Shown piece by piece: positions 9,794 through 18,243 of a stretch of 64,000 nucleotides of DNA. The DNA comes from Phaeocystidibacter sp965659415. Its GTDB lineage: Bacteria > Bacteroidota > Bacteroidia > Flavobacteriales > Schleiferiaceae. The stretch is from NCBI GenBank assembly GCA_965659415.1, contig CBFHVA010000004.1, positions 1 through 64,000 of the forward strand, read 5' to 3'. The stretch's first letter is position 1. Each line of letters starts with the position of its first letter. The translations under genes were made by a program, and so were the position numbers. The notes under the pieces were generated by a model. The model searched no databases. It was not told the origin of the DNA and saw only the letters and a list, made by a program, of their open reading frames with translations.

Positions 9794-10486
9794 TTACGCG
9801 TTGATCAGGTTCAAAATGCTCTCAAACATCGCCTTGCCGTCAAGGTTGCTCAAGTTTTCGTCGGCTGCACGCTCTGGGTGAGGCATCATGCCGAATACAT
9901 TTCGCTTTTCATTCGTGATCCCAGCAATATTTTCTGATGATCCATTTGGATTGGCATCTTCATTAATGTTCCCGTCGGCATCACAATATCGGAAGAGAAT
10001 TTGACCGTTATCATTGAGCTTTTTCAATGTATCGGCATCTGCGTAGAAATTTCCTTCGCCATGGGCGATAGGGATTTGATATGCTTTATTTTGATCCAAC
10101 CCTCGAGTAACCAAGCTATCGGCCGTTTGAGGCTTGAGGTAAACATTCTTGCAAATGAAGCGGTGACTATTGTTGTGCAAGAGAGCTCCTGGCAACAAGT
10201 GAGACTCTGTCAATACCTGAAAACCATTGCAAACTCCGAGTACATATCCTCCATTGTTGGCATGTTGTACAACGGCTTCCATAATCGGCGAGAATCGCGC
10301 GATGGATCCCGAGCGCAAATAATCACCATATGAGAAACCACCTGGAAGAACTACAAAATCCACTCCTTGAAGGTCGGTGTCTTTGTGCCAAAGCTCTACG
10401 GTTTCACAGCCCATAATGTTGCGAAGCACATATATCATGTCTTGATCACAATTCGAGCCTGGGAAGGTTACAACGCCAAATTTCAT
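9794..10486 (-). CDS. purQ: Phosphoribosylformylglycinamidine synthase, glutaminase subunit PurQ
   Basis: PurQ is a class I glutamine amidotransferase that supplies ammonia for conversion of FGAR to FGAM in purine synthesis, acting with PurL and PurS. The N-terminus MKFGVVTFPGSNCDQD is diagnostic. The nucleophile is Cys86 in GVCNGFQ and the His/Glu pair is H203/E205 in PHPERA. Its 230 residues match the free-standing subunit, so this organism seems to use the split PurQ/PurL/PurS system instead of the fused large PurL. The ATG at 10486 was chosen over an ATG seven codons upstream because family members begin at MKFGVV and a -7 promoter box lies 18 bases before it. No purL or purS is in the window. 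Confidence 0.93.
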   Translation of the reverse strand: MKFGVVTFPGSNCDQDMIYVLRNIMGCETVELWHKDTDLQGVDFVVLPGGFSYGDYLRSGSIARFSPIMEAVVQHANNGGYVLGVCNGFQVLTESHLLPGALLHNNSHRFICKNVYLKPQTADSLVTRGLDQNKAYQIPIAHGEGNFYADADTLKKLNDNGQILFRYCDADGNINEDANPNGSSENIAGITNEKRNVFGMMPHPERAADENLSNLDGKAMFESILNLINA

Positions 10487-10504
10487 ACTACAGATAAGTT
10501 TGTG

Positions 10505-10512
10505 CAAAGGTA
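10505..10512 (-). promoter_or_regulatory. Putative -7 promoter element of purQ
   Basis: On the minus strand TACCTTTG is an exact match to TAnnTTTG and is followed by C, as is common in Bacteroidota promoters. It lies 18 bases upstream of the purQ ATG. The -33 TTG is not evident. Confidence 0.55.
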
Positions 10513-10513
10513 G

Positions 10514-10761
10514 GGATTGTGAGATTATCAGATAGTCGGATTGTCAGATTTTCGGAGTGATGAACTTAAAGATTGAAAGGTTATTGGGTGCTCAGGTTGT
10601 CAGGTTCTCAGGTGCTTTGGTTCTCAGGATAGCGAAATAGCATTCGATGGTTGTCGACTAACTTGAAGATTGTGATGAGAACGTAGGAACGGATCAACGC
10701 AGAAACGTATTAACAGATTATCGGATTCATTAAACCCCTTAAACTCATCAAACCCAGAACC
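10514..10761 (+). repeat. Degenerate tandem-octamer intergenic repeat, locus 1
   Basis: This gene-free stretch is built of 8-bp units. From 10514 to 10633 fifteen consecutive octamers follow AGRTTNTC (for example AGATTATC at 10522, AGGTTGTC at 10594, AGGTTCTC at 10602). After about 50 less regular bases, a second block (from about 10682) reads AACGGATC AACGCAGA, then AACGTATT and AACAGATT. It is followed by a TTAAACCCCTTAAACTC-type block. Related blocks occur at 16.9, 21.85, 25.05 and 31.2 kb. The rest of the gap up to 10850 shows nothing else recognisable. Confidence 0.7.
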
Positions 10762-10850
10762 CACAACAGCAGAATCCTCTGACATCCCATTCTTGCAACA
10801 AATGTCAATTTCTAATCCCACCTTGTGATTGTCTTAAATACCTCGAAATC

Positions 10851-11690
10851 ATGAGTGGAAGAAAATCAGAACAAACCAACGGTAATTGGCTAGAAAGAAG
10901 CGCATGGATGCTCGCAACCATGGCTTTATTGATTGTAGCTTGTGAAAAAGACTTCCTGACGGGAGAAGTGGACTACGATGAGAAAGCAGCTGCCGAAACA
11001 TCAGCCGCTTCGGTTCCTTACGATGACGCATCCGTTATTGCTGATTTAGCCTATGAAGGCGCATACAACGGTAAGATGTCGGACGTGCTGACCTGCGCGA
11101 ACATCACCATAGACACACTCACCGCTTCAATGCATCGCGTAACTGTGGATTTTGGTACAGGCTGTACGGATGGAAATGGGAACACACGTTCAGGGATAAT
11201 TAGAACGACATACTCTCTCCCTCGCACAATGGGTGGAGCCACTACAGATATCGAATTCATCAATTACTATTACAACCAGGTGCGTATAGAAGGTTATTAT
11301 CACCAATCTTACTTGGGCCTCAATACGGCCAATCAACCGGAGTGGGCAGTGGACATAGAAGGGTCCGCTGTTTACTCTCCGGGTGATACACTTCACTATC
11401 GCAGTGCGCGTACCCGCCGTTGGGCCGATGGATTCATTCCGTTTAACCCATCAGCAATCAAGATAGAAATAGAAGGTTCGGCTTTTGGTGAAAGAACAGG
11501 CAGACCCAGTTGGTTAGCCACCACCACTGAGCCTCTAGTTTGGGTGTTGAATTGCGCTTACATCGTGGATGGAACCTACGAGGTGAGCGTTACCGGCAGG
11601 GCTAATTTCTTGGTTGATTTCGGAAATGGAAATTGCGATAATCAAGCCGAAGTTTCAGATGGAAACAGCACCGCTATTGTGCAGATTTAA
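10851..11690 (+). CDS. Hypothetical lipoprotein
   Basis: This 279-residue protein has a lipoprotein signal: a charged N-terminus, a hydrophobic stretch (MLATMALLIVA) and the lipobox cysteine at residue 31 (LIVAC). The mature protein begins CEKDFLTGEVDYDEK, Asp/Glu-rich as expected for Bacteroidota lipoproteins. The remainder looks like beta-rich secreted sequence with two internal cysteines and repeated GxGxCxDGNG-like segments (FGTGCTDGNGN, FGNGNCDNQ). No named family was recognised. It is likely anchored in the outer or inner membrane facing the periplasm. Its 3' end overlaps the converging ureohydrolase gene by 17 bases. Confidence 0.75.
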   Translation: MSGRKSEQTNGNWLERSAWMLATMALLIVACEKDFLTGEVDYDEKAAAETSAASVPYDDASVIADLAYEGAYNGKMSDVLTCANITIDTLTASMHRVTVDFGTGCTDGNGNTRSGIIRTTYSLPRTMGGATTDIEFINYYYNQVRIEGYYHQSYLGLNTANQPEWAVDIEGSAVYSPGDTLHYRSARTRRWADGFIPFNPSAIKIEIEGSAFGERTGRPSWLATTTEPLVWVLNCAYIVDGTYEVSVTGRANFLVDFGNGNCDNQAEVSDGNSTAIVQI

Positions 11691-12720
11691 TGGCTGATCC
11701 CAGGATATTTGCCATTCGATAAAGTAGTCGCGCTCCCACGTTGGCGTCCCAATCAGAATGTGGACCCGGAGCCACTTCGTTTAAGTCCATACCGATGATT
11801 TCTTTTCCTGATTGATGAAGTTGCTCAAGTAGATAGAGCACTTCTTCGGTTTCGAAGCCACCTGCTACAGGTGTTCCGGTATTCGGGCAGAGCTTGGGAT
11901 CAAGTCCATCGATGTCGAAACTCACATACACCTTTTGAGGAAGGTCGGCTAAGATTCGCTCCACTTGTTCGCTCCAAGTTTCGCCCTTGAATTGAGCTTG
12001 TTTCAGGTCGCGATCGAAATAAGTCACAATCCTTCCTCCAGAGTTCTCAATGGCTTCAACCTCTTCTTCGCAATAATCTCTAATCCCAACTTGAACGAGA
12101 CGTTTCACCGAATCGTTCTTTAATGCGTTCGTCATTATTGACGCGTGAGAATAGGTAAAACCTTCATAGGCATCTCGCAAGTCGGCGTGTGCATCAATAT
12201 GAAGAATGCCGAAGTTGTGCTTTTGGGCCAAGATGTTAAGATAGCCAAGAGGTGTGCTGTGATCACCGCCTAAGAGAAGTACCTTTTTCCCCGATTCGAT
12301 CAGCTCCGCAGTTTGCTCTTCAACCCACCGCACCATTTTTTGGCAAGCCTTGTTGATTTTAGTCAACTGCTCTTTGGCACTTTGATCAACATCACCGAAT
12401 TCCAAGGCCGATAGATATGACATTGCCTTATCGCGGTATTTTTCACTCTTCGATTTTAAACGTTCGTCAACCTTCCGCATATACAGTCCCATCTTCCAGG
12501 CATCTCGGATGTAGGGATCGTACAAATCAACTTGCTTGGAGGCCTCGAGGATGGCTTCGGGACCCATAGCTGTACCGCTTCCATAGCTAACGGTCACCTC
12601 CCATGGAACTGGGAGTATCACTACTTCAGCGTGCTTTTCTTTGAAGGGCAAGCCGAAGACGGTATCTCCGGTTGCCAGACCATTAGGGTCGAATCGATCA
12701 ATGCGGTCTTGCTTGGACAT
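11674..12720 (-). CDS. Agmatinase/arginase-family ureohydrolase
   Basis: The protein has 348 residues and the binuclear manganese site of the ureohydrolase family: GGDHS (His154), DAHAD (Asp176, His178, Asp180) and SFDIDGLDP (Asp269, Asp271). These enzymes hydrolyse guanidino substrates to urea (agmatine to putrescine, arginine to ornithine) or formimidoylglutamate to formamide. Bacteroidota commonly carry this long variant with an N-terminal extension (FGLPFKEKHAEVVILPVPWE) annotated as agmatinase. The helical insertion at about residues 85-135 is longer than in SpeB. Substrate specificity cannot be read from the sequence. It lies 39 bases downstream of the lamin-tail gene on the same strand, and its 3' end overlaps the convergent lipoprotein gene. 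Confidence 0.88.
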   Translation of the reverse strand: MSKQDRIDRFDPNGLATGDTVFGLPFKEKHAEVVILPVPWEVTVSYGSGTAMGPEAILEASKQVDLYDPYIRDAWKMGLYMRKVDERLKSKSEKYRDKAMSYLSALEFGDVDQSAKEQLTKINKACQKMVRWVEEQTAELIESGKKVLLLGGDHSTPLGYLNILAQKHNFGILHIDAHADLRDAYEGFTYSHASIMTNALKNDSVKRLVQVGIRDYCEEEVEAIENSGGRIVTYFDRDLKQAQFKGETWSEQVERILADLPQKVYVSFDIDGLDPKLCPNTGTPVAGGFETEEVLYLLEQLHQSGKEIIGMDLNEVAPGPHSDWDANVGARLLYRMANILGSAIKSAQ

Positions 12721-12759
12721 TGATTAGAGTGGTTTCTACAAAGTTGGGATTTTTTATGG

Positions 12760-15189
12760 TCAGTTGACAATCAAACAGCCGTGTATCCAACTTTTTTTCT
12801 CGCCTTGGTCATTCCATAATTCCAAATGCAACAGGTACTGCTGAGTGGGCAAGGGTTTGCCATTCAATTTACCATCCCAGCGAACCATTACCACGGGGTC
12901 GTACACCTCTTCGTTAATAGGTGTGCCGAGCAATATGCCCTGACTATTCAACACCAATAATTTCAAATTCCACCCTTCGTACTTTTCCGGAATCACGAAT
13001 TCAAATGAATCTTCATAGCCATCCCCATTTGGCGAGCATCGGGCACTTTTTACATCAATTTCAGATGCATTACCGACTGGGATGTTGTGCGGCTCAAAGC
13101 CAGGTGTTCGATATCCCCATTTTACAGAAGTGGTCTTCCATAGTGTTTGGTCATATGCTCCGCCTGCTCGTTCCAGAGATTTTCCACCGTTGTCCGAATC
13201 TTGATGGGTATGCTGTTCGTCAGACCAGTTGATGGCATCGAGTATTTCTCCATTCGGAGCAGTAAGACAAAGACCTCCATCGTTAGGGAGGGCAAAGGGA
13301 AGTTCCGCCCACAGAACGCTGCGAAGGTTCTGCCGTTGGTCAGTTGGAAAGGGGAGTAATTGAAGGTCGCTTACCACCAAAACCGTTTCATTAGGCATGA
13401 TAAGCCATGGAGTTTCACTCAACTCGTAAAGCCGCTCTATACCACCGTTAATTGACCATTGTGAAATCCGCAAATCTGAGGATAATACCGCACTCGTCCC
13501 CGTATTTTTGAGCTCCACATATTCGGGTTCTCCAAACAATGGATCCGTCAGTATTTCTGTAATTCTGAGCGTGCCGGGCGCCTCAGGTTTGGCAATTGCC
13601 ATCAAGGAGGTGTCTGATTCTTGACCAGAGCAGAGTTGAATGTGTATGTCTAGCCCCTCAGTGCCCCTTGGTATCGTCCATGAAAGCCCATCGAGATTAA
13701 CGTTTCTTAAGCGTAGGGTAGAATCTGCCTCAGTAACACTCGTGGCAGCTTCGTGCAGTTGAAGAATAACCGCCTCGGTGTTCCATTCAATGCCCTTGAC
13801 AGTTTGCCACATCTCTTTGGTAGCGGAAATCGCGGAATTGACACTTCCAGGTGTCCCACCCAAAGGGTCTTGCGAAGTGCTCCAGGCCAACGCAGCCTGA
13901 CATGTAGGTGCATCATTTCGCTCTAACGACCATCCACCGTTTGATTTCCAATCTACCGTGTGCATTTGGGCATTGTAGTAGATCGATTCAATGGTGTCAC
14001 CCCAGTTGCTGATAATTCTCAGGCGCCCTGATGATTTAATCGCAGTGCTGGCAATAGGAATTTGTAACAGTGAAGGGGGCACATTCGACAATCCGGGACT
14101 GATAATTAGCCTCTGCTTAGGGGCGATCTCACCCTGCAGGGGATAACTCTTCTCGTCTATCAGAAGAGTCCAATCCGTCAGATTTAGGTCATAAGAACTG
14201 GTGTTTTCAAACTCCAGATATGGCGTATCCCAATGCACTAGAGGTTGGACGTCGTACATGATTTCTGTGCACATTAAATCGCGAAAGGCGGCAAGATGGA
14301 AAGGGAAGGTGAATGTCATAGCAGGATTGCGATATGGGTCTGTAATCGCTTTCAAGTCGAGTACATGTAGACCACTATTTAGTGGGCTGTCTCTCACCAA
14401 TTCAACCGATGTACTAGTGAGTTGTAAAGGGGTCCACACGCCGCCATTTGAATCCTCCACGTTTGAATCAGCATGAACAGTTACCGATTCTTGGAAGAAG
14501 AGTTGAATGGTACGCTTATCCAGTATGTTGTGACCAACTACAAAAGGTCTTGTGGTATCGAGAAACGGCGTTCCGGATGTGGATAGATTATCGATCTGAA
14601 AGCGGTCCGAACGGGTTTTTGTGTAATGGAAAGTCCATTCGTACAAGGAAGATGCAAAAACGGTGGTATCGGGACATGTCCCAATCGCGACCCATTGCGT
14701 ACTATCTATGTTTACTTCGAAGGTCCAGATTGAATCGGCGAAGCGTTCAACTCTCCATTCCAACTTCGGGCTGGAAAGCAAGTTGGGAGCTGATTCGAAA
14801 AGCAGGGACTGTTGTCCGCCTACTTCATAGAATAGTTGAAGACGGTCATCGGTGTTTCCTCCGAATTGCAAACGGTATTGCTGACCCGCACCGTCGGAGC
14901 AGAGTGTTACGGAGCAGTAGTTTGAACTAGAGGGGTTAAAATCCATGAACAACCAGCCTTCCCAAATTCCACTGTGAGAAACGGCACTTTGTGTTCGTAA
15001 ATGCGTAACATTCGCATCCGAATCGTAGAGTTGTAAACGTTGACTTGAATTATGGACGAATCGATTTGTGTCGCCTGTCCATCTTGGATTAACTTGCAAA
15101 CTGGAGTCGGCAAATGAATCCGACCAGCTCACTTGGGCAACTGCATATGAGGATAGGCAGAAGCCCATGACAATTAGCATGAACTTCAT
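12760..15189 (-). CDS. Secreted lamin-tail-domain protein with gliding-associated-type C-terminus
   Basis: This 809-residue protein begins with a signal peptide (MKFMLIVMGFCLSSYAVAQ). The first ~200 residues look like a concanavalin/LamG-like sandwich. Two lamin-tail (LTD) domains are recognisable, one around LMCTEIMYDVQP to LIISPG and one around LRITEILTDPLFGEPEYVELKNTG (quoted in part). The C-terminus has SPNGDGYEDSF followed by VRWDGKLNGKPLPTQQYLL, an FlgD-Ig/CHU_C-like module found on T9SS-exported Bacteroidota proteins. The protein is therefore predicted to be extracellular. No catalytic motif is seen. It is divergently transcribed from asd across a 58-base gap. Confidence 0.8.
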   Translation of the reverse strand: MKFMLIVMGFCLSSYAVAQVSWSDSFADSSLQVNPRWTGDTNRFVHNSSQRLQLYDSDANVTHLRTQSAVSHSGIWEGWLFMDFNPSSSNYCSVTLCSDGAGQQYRLQFGGNTDDRLQLFYEVGGQQSLLFESAPNLLSSPKLEWRVERFADSIWTFEVNIDSTQWVAIGTCPDTTVFASSLYEWTFHYTKTRSDRFQIDNLSTSGTPFLDTTRPFVVGHNILDKRTIQLFFQESVTVHADSNVEDSNGGVWTPLQLTSTSVELVRDSPLNSGLHVLDLKAITDPYRNPAMTFTFPFHLAAFRDLMCTEIMYDVQPLVHWDTPYLEFENTSSYDLNLTDWTLLIDEKSYPLQGEIAPKQRLIISPGLSNVPPSLLQIPIASTAIKSSGRLRIISNWGDTIESIYYNAQMHTVDWKSNGGWSLERNDAPTCQAALAWSTSQDPLGGTPGSVNSAISATKEMWQTVKGIEWNTEAVILQLHEAATSVTEADSTLRLRNVNLDGLSWTIPRGTEGLDIHIQLCSGQESDTSLMAIAKPEAPGTLRITEILTDPLFGEPEYVELKNTGTSAVLSSDLRISQWSINGGIERLYELSETPWLIMPNETVLVVSDLQLLPFPTDQRQNLRSVLWAELPFALPNDGGLCLTAPNGEILDAINWSDEQHTHQDSDNGGKSLERAGGAYDQTLWKTTSVKWGYRTPGFEPHNIPVGNASEIDVKSARCSPNGDGYEDSFEFVIPEKYEGWNLKLLVLNSQGILLGTPINEEVYDPVVMVRWDGKLNGKPLPTQQYLLHLELWNDQGEKKSWIHGCLIVN

Positions 15190-15211
15190 GTGAAAATAGG
15201 TTTGGTTTGGT

Positions 15212-15219
15212 TAATTTTG
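15212..15219 (+). promoter_or_regulatory. Putative -7 promoter element of asd
   Basis: TAATTTTG is an exact match to TAnnTTTG, 28 bases upstream of the asd ATG, in the short divergent gap shared with the lamin-tail gene. No TTG is present at the -33 spacing. Confidence 0.4.
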
Positions 15220-15247
15220 GTGTTTAAATATACAAAATTTAACAACA

Positions 15248-16225
15248 ATGCGCGTAGCGGTAGTAGGGGCCACTGGAATGGTAGGACAGGTAATGCTCAA
15301 GGTGCTTGAGGAACGGAATTTTCCAATCACGGAGTTGATACCGGCGGCTTCTGTTAGATCGGTCGGGAAGACTGTTTCATTCAAAGGAAAGGAGATTGCC
15401 ATCGTTTCTATTCCTGATGCCCTTGCGGCAAAGCCGGACATTGCCTTGTTCTCAGCTGGAGGAGATGTATCCACAGCTTGGGCGCCAAAATTCGCCGAAG
15501 TGGGAACTCGGGTAATTGATAACAGCTCCGCTTGGCGCATGGATCCGAAGGTTCCCTTGGTAGTACCTGAAATTAATGGATCGAGTATTACTGAATCAGA
15601 TTTGATTATTGCAAACCCGAACTGTTCGACCATTCAATTGGTCATGGTTTTGAAACCCCTTCACGATAAGTACGGTATACGCCGAGTTTTGGTGAGCACA
15701 TATCAGAGCATCACGGGAACCGGTGTAAAGGCCGTTGAGCAACTTGAAAACGAGAGAGATGGAGTAGAAGGTGCTATGGCTTATCCGTATCCCATCGACA
15801 AAAACTGCTTGCCTCACTGCGACGTATTCCTAGATAACGGATACACCAAGGAGGAAATGAAAATGACACGCGAAACGGTAAAAATTCTTGGCGACGAAAG
15901 CGTACAAGTAAGTGCTACTGCCGTTCGAGTTCCGGTGCAAGGCGGACATAGTGAAAGCGTAAATATAGAGTTTGAGCAAGCACCAGATTTGGGAGAGTTG
16001 CGTCAAATTTTAGCAGGACAATCTGGAATTACGCTTCAAGATAATCCCGATGTGAATCTGTATCCGATGCCTCGTTTTGCAGAAGGCAGGGATGACGTAT
16101 TTGTGGGAAGAATTCGACAAGATTTTACAAACGAAAAAGCTGTGAATTGTTGGATTGTAGCGGATAACCTACGCAAAGGTGCCGCCACCAATGCGGTTCA
16201 AATTGCAGAGCTTTTCGTGAAGTGA
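15248..16225 (+). CDS. asd: Aspartate-semialdehyde dehydrogenase
   Basis: This enzyme reduces aspartyl-4-phosphate to aspartate semialdehyde with NADPH, the branch point to lysine, methionine, threonine and diaminopimelate. The N-terminal Rossmann motif is VVGATGMVGQ. The catalytic cysteine is Cys126 in ANPNCSTIQ. Further signatures are STYQSITGTGVKAVEQLE and the substrate-binding region VRVPVQGGHSESV. The length of 325 residues is normal. The gene stands alone here, not next to lysC or dapA. It is followed by a 117-base gap before msrA on the same strand. Confidence 0.95.
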   Translation: MRVAVVGATGMVGQVMLKVLEERNFPITELIPAASVRSVGKTVSFKGKEIAIVSIPDALAAKPDIALFSAGGDVSTAWAPKFAEVGTRVIDNSSAWRMDPKVPLVVPEINGSSITESDLIIANPNCSTIQLVMVLKPLHDKYGIRRVLVSTYQSITGTGVKAVEQLENERDGVEGAMAYPYPIDKNCLPHCDVFLDNGYTKEEMKMTRETVKILGDESVQVSATAVRVPVQGGHSESVNIEFEQAPDLGELRQILAGQSGITLQDNPDVNLYPMPRFAEGRDDVFVGRIRQDFTNEKAVNCWIVADNLRKGAATNAVQIAELFVK

Positions 16226-16342
16226 TAGCGTGGGGACGGTCGTTTTCCCAATCCCGCACCTTCAAATGCAAATGTTCGGTTAAAAGCTGAAAGGAAACTT
16301 TCCATCTGCACGTCTTGTTGTGTACATTCACAAGAGGCAATT

Positions 16343-16936
16343 ATGAATAAGTTATCAGCACTTTTATCGATCGCAGCAATTGGACTCATGGCTTGCAAGA
16401 GTGAGCCGACTGCTCCAGTTGCCACAACACTAAATCAGGAAATGGACAATCAGAATACAGAAATAGCGGTGTTCGCAAGCGGTTGCTTTTGGGGTACAGA
16501 GTACTTCATGAAACGCCAAGAGGGAGTAATTTCAACTACCGTTGGTTATACGGGAGGTCACGTTGAGAATCCAACCTATCGAGAGGTATGCGCCAAAAAC
16601 ACCGGTCATTACGAAGCCGTTCAAGTTGAATTTGATCCTTCTGTAGTTTCATATCAACAATTGGCTCAGTGGTTTTTCGAAACCCATGATCCAACTCAAA
16701 CGAACGGTCAAGGCCCCGATATCGGACCACAGTACCGCTCTGCTATTTTCGTTCAAAATGAAGCTCAAAGAGAAGTAGCCAATGACCTCATAGGCATATT
16801 ACAAGCGAAGGGAATGCGCATTGCCACCGAAGTGAAGGATGCTGCGACATTTTGGCCAGCGGAGTTGTATCATCAGGATTATTACGACAACAAAGGAGGC
16901 ACTCCGTACTGTCATGCTTATCAGCCGTTGTTTTAG
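16343..16936 (+). CDS. msrA: Peptide methionine-(S)-S-oxide reductase MsrA, lipoprotein form
   Basis: MsrA reduces methionine-S-sulfoxide in proteins. The active-site motif GCFWGTE contains catalytic Cys48, and the conserved TVGYTGG and GHYEAVQVEFDP stretches are present. A second cysteine near the C-terminus (TPYCHAY) may serve as resolving residue. Unlike cytoplasmic MsrA, this copy starts with a lipoprotein signal (LSIAAIGLMAC, lipid Cys18) and a short linker, so it should repair oxidised proteins in the periplasm or at the membrane. Its 197 residues equal the usual catalytic domain plus the export signal. The thiol donor in the envelope is not evident in the immediate surroundings. Confidence 0.93.
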   Translation: MNKLSALLSIAAIGLMACKSEPTAPVATTLNQEMDNQNTEIAVFASGCFWGTEYFMKRQEGVISTTVGYTGGHVENPTYREVCAKNTGHYEAVQVEFDPSVVSYQQLAQWFFETHDPTQTNGQGPDIGPQYRSAIFVQNEAQREVANDLIGILQAKGMRIATEVKDAATFWPAELYHQDYYDNKGGTPYCHAYQPLF

Positions 16937-16939
16937 ATG

Positions 16940-17171
16940 AGGTTGTGAGGTTATAAGGTTTGAAAGGTGCTCAGGTTAATGTGGTGGTTTTAGGAGATTG
17001 TTGGCGCGCTTTGGATAATGGAAGGCCTTGAATCGAGATTAAGATGAATCTTACCAGTAGACACGGGCTTAAGCCGCATGCCAGTCGGAAGGCTCGCAAC
17101 ATGGATTACCTCGGAATCACAGAAACGGAGAAACAGATCAACTGAGAAACGGAACTTAAATAACCTCTTAA
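16940..17171 (+). repeat. Degenerate tandem-octamer intergenic repeat, locus 2
   Basis: AGG-initiated octamers start at 16940, 16948, 16956, 16965 and 16973 (AGGTTGTG, AGGTTATA and so on). A non-octamer block follows at 17071-17100 containing AAGCCGCATGCC and TCGGAAGGCTCGCAAC, which recurs at 31.2 kb. Next come AACGGAGA, AACAGATC, AACTGAGA and AACGGAAC in exact 8-bp steps at 17124-17155, and a CTTAAATAACCTCTTAA tail. The tail abuts the ATG of the aldo/keto reductase. Confidence 0.68.
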
Positions 17172-17172
17172 A

Positions 17173-18159
17173 ATGGACTACCGCAACCTAGGAAAATCAG
17201 GACTTCGCATTTCAGAATTTAGCTTCGGAAGCTGGATCACATTTGGCAATCAGATCGGAGACAACACATCGGAGGAATTGCTGAAGATGGCTTACGATAA
17301 CGGCGTGAATTTCTTTGACAATGCTGAAATCTATGCCAACGGGAAGAGCGAAATCGTGATGGGTGAGATCCTCAAAAAGATGGGATGGAATCGCGATACC
17401 TACGTGGTGAGTAGTAAGGTTTACTTTGGAGATGGCGGTACACTACCTACTCAGAAGGGGTTGAATCGGAAGCACGTGGTTGAAGCTTGCGAAGCAGCCT
17501 TGAAACGACTCCAAGTTGATTACCTCGATTTGTATTTCTGTCATCGTCCTGATAAATCCGTTCCCATGGCTGAAACGGTATGGACCATGCATAATCTCAT
17601 TCAACAGGGTAAGATACTCTATTGGGGAACCAGCGAATGGAGTGCACAAGAGATCATGGAGGCACACATGGTAGCGGAACGATACAATCTGATTGGTCCA
17701 ACCATGGAGCAACCGCAGTACAACATGCTGCATCGCGATAAAGTGGAGGTTGAATTTAAGCAGATTTACAAGACGGTCGGACTCGGAACCACGATTTGGA
17801 GTCCACTTGCCTCGGGAGTTCTTACCGGCAAATACAGCAAGGGTATTCCAAAAGACGCTCGTTTGAACCGCGACGAATTGAGCTGGCTAAAAGACCAACG
17901 CGTAGTTGATGATGTACTGGGAAAGGTAGATCAAATGGTAAAGTTTGCTGAAGGAGAATTGGGTATGTCCGCTCCGCAATTGGCGCTGCTGTGGTGTTTG
18001 AAGAACCCAAATGTGAGTACGGTTATTCTGGGTGCGAGCAAAACGTCTCAATTGGAACAGAACTTCAAAGCGCTCGATCACAAGGGTAAGATTACCGATG
18101 AGGTGATGGAGAAGGTGGAGTCTATTTTCCAGAATGCCCCCGAGCATCCGCTGTGGTGA
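17173..18159 (+). CDS. Aldo/keto reductase, Kv-beta-like subfamily
   Basis: This 328-residue NADPH-dependent oxidoreductase has a TIM-barrel fold. The catalytic tetrad is Asp49 and Tyr54 (FFDNAEIYANG), Lys82 (VSSKVYFG) and His124 (YFCHRPD). The start MDYRNLGKSGLRISEFSFGSW and the C-terminal cofactor region VILGASKTSQLEQN match the group related to potassium-channel beta subunits and YghZ, which reduce aldehydes such as methylglyoxal. The true substrate is unknown. It lies upstream of 3-hydroxyanthranilate dioxygenase on the same strand with an 84-base gap. A link to that pathway is possible but not shown. Its leader consists entirely of the octamer repeat. Confidence 0.9.
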   Translation: MDYRNLGKSGLRISEFSFGSWITFGNQIGDNTSEELLKMAYDNGVNFFDNAEIYANGKSEIVMGEILKKMGWNRDTYVVSSKVYFGDGGTLPTQKGLNRKHVVEACEAALKRLQVDYLDLYFCHRPDKSVPMAETVWTMHNLIQQGKILYWGTSEWSAQEIMEAHMVAERYNLIGPTMEQPQYNMLHRDKVEVEFKQIYKTVGLGTTIWSPLASGVLTGKYSKGIPKDARLNRDELSWLKDQRVVDDVLGKVDQMVKFAEGELGMSAPQLALLWCLKNPNVSTVILGASKTSQLEQNFKALDHKGKITDEVMEKVESIFQNAPEHPLW

Positions 18160-18243
18160 TTTGAAGTTTATGTTGGAGGAGCCGTATATCGGAACTACTC
18201 GAAACTTATCCATAAATTGGCATCTCATATTTACAACTCGGTT

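Noticed and set aside
13972..14930. Several plus-strand open frames opposite the lamin-tail protein
   Set aside because: Their translations are basic and lack domain patterns, whereas the minus-strand frame has a signal peptide and recognisable domains.
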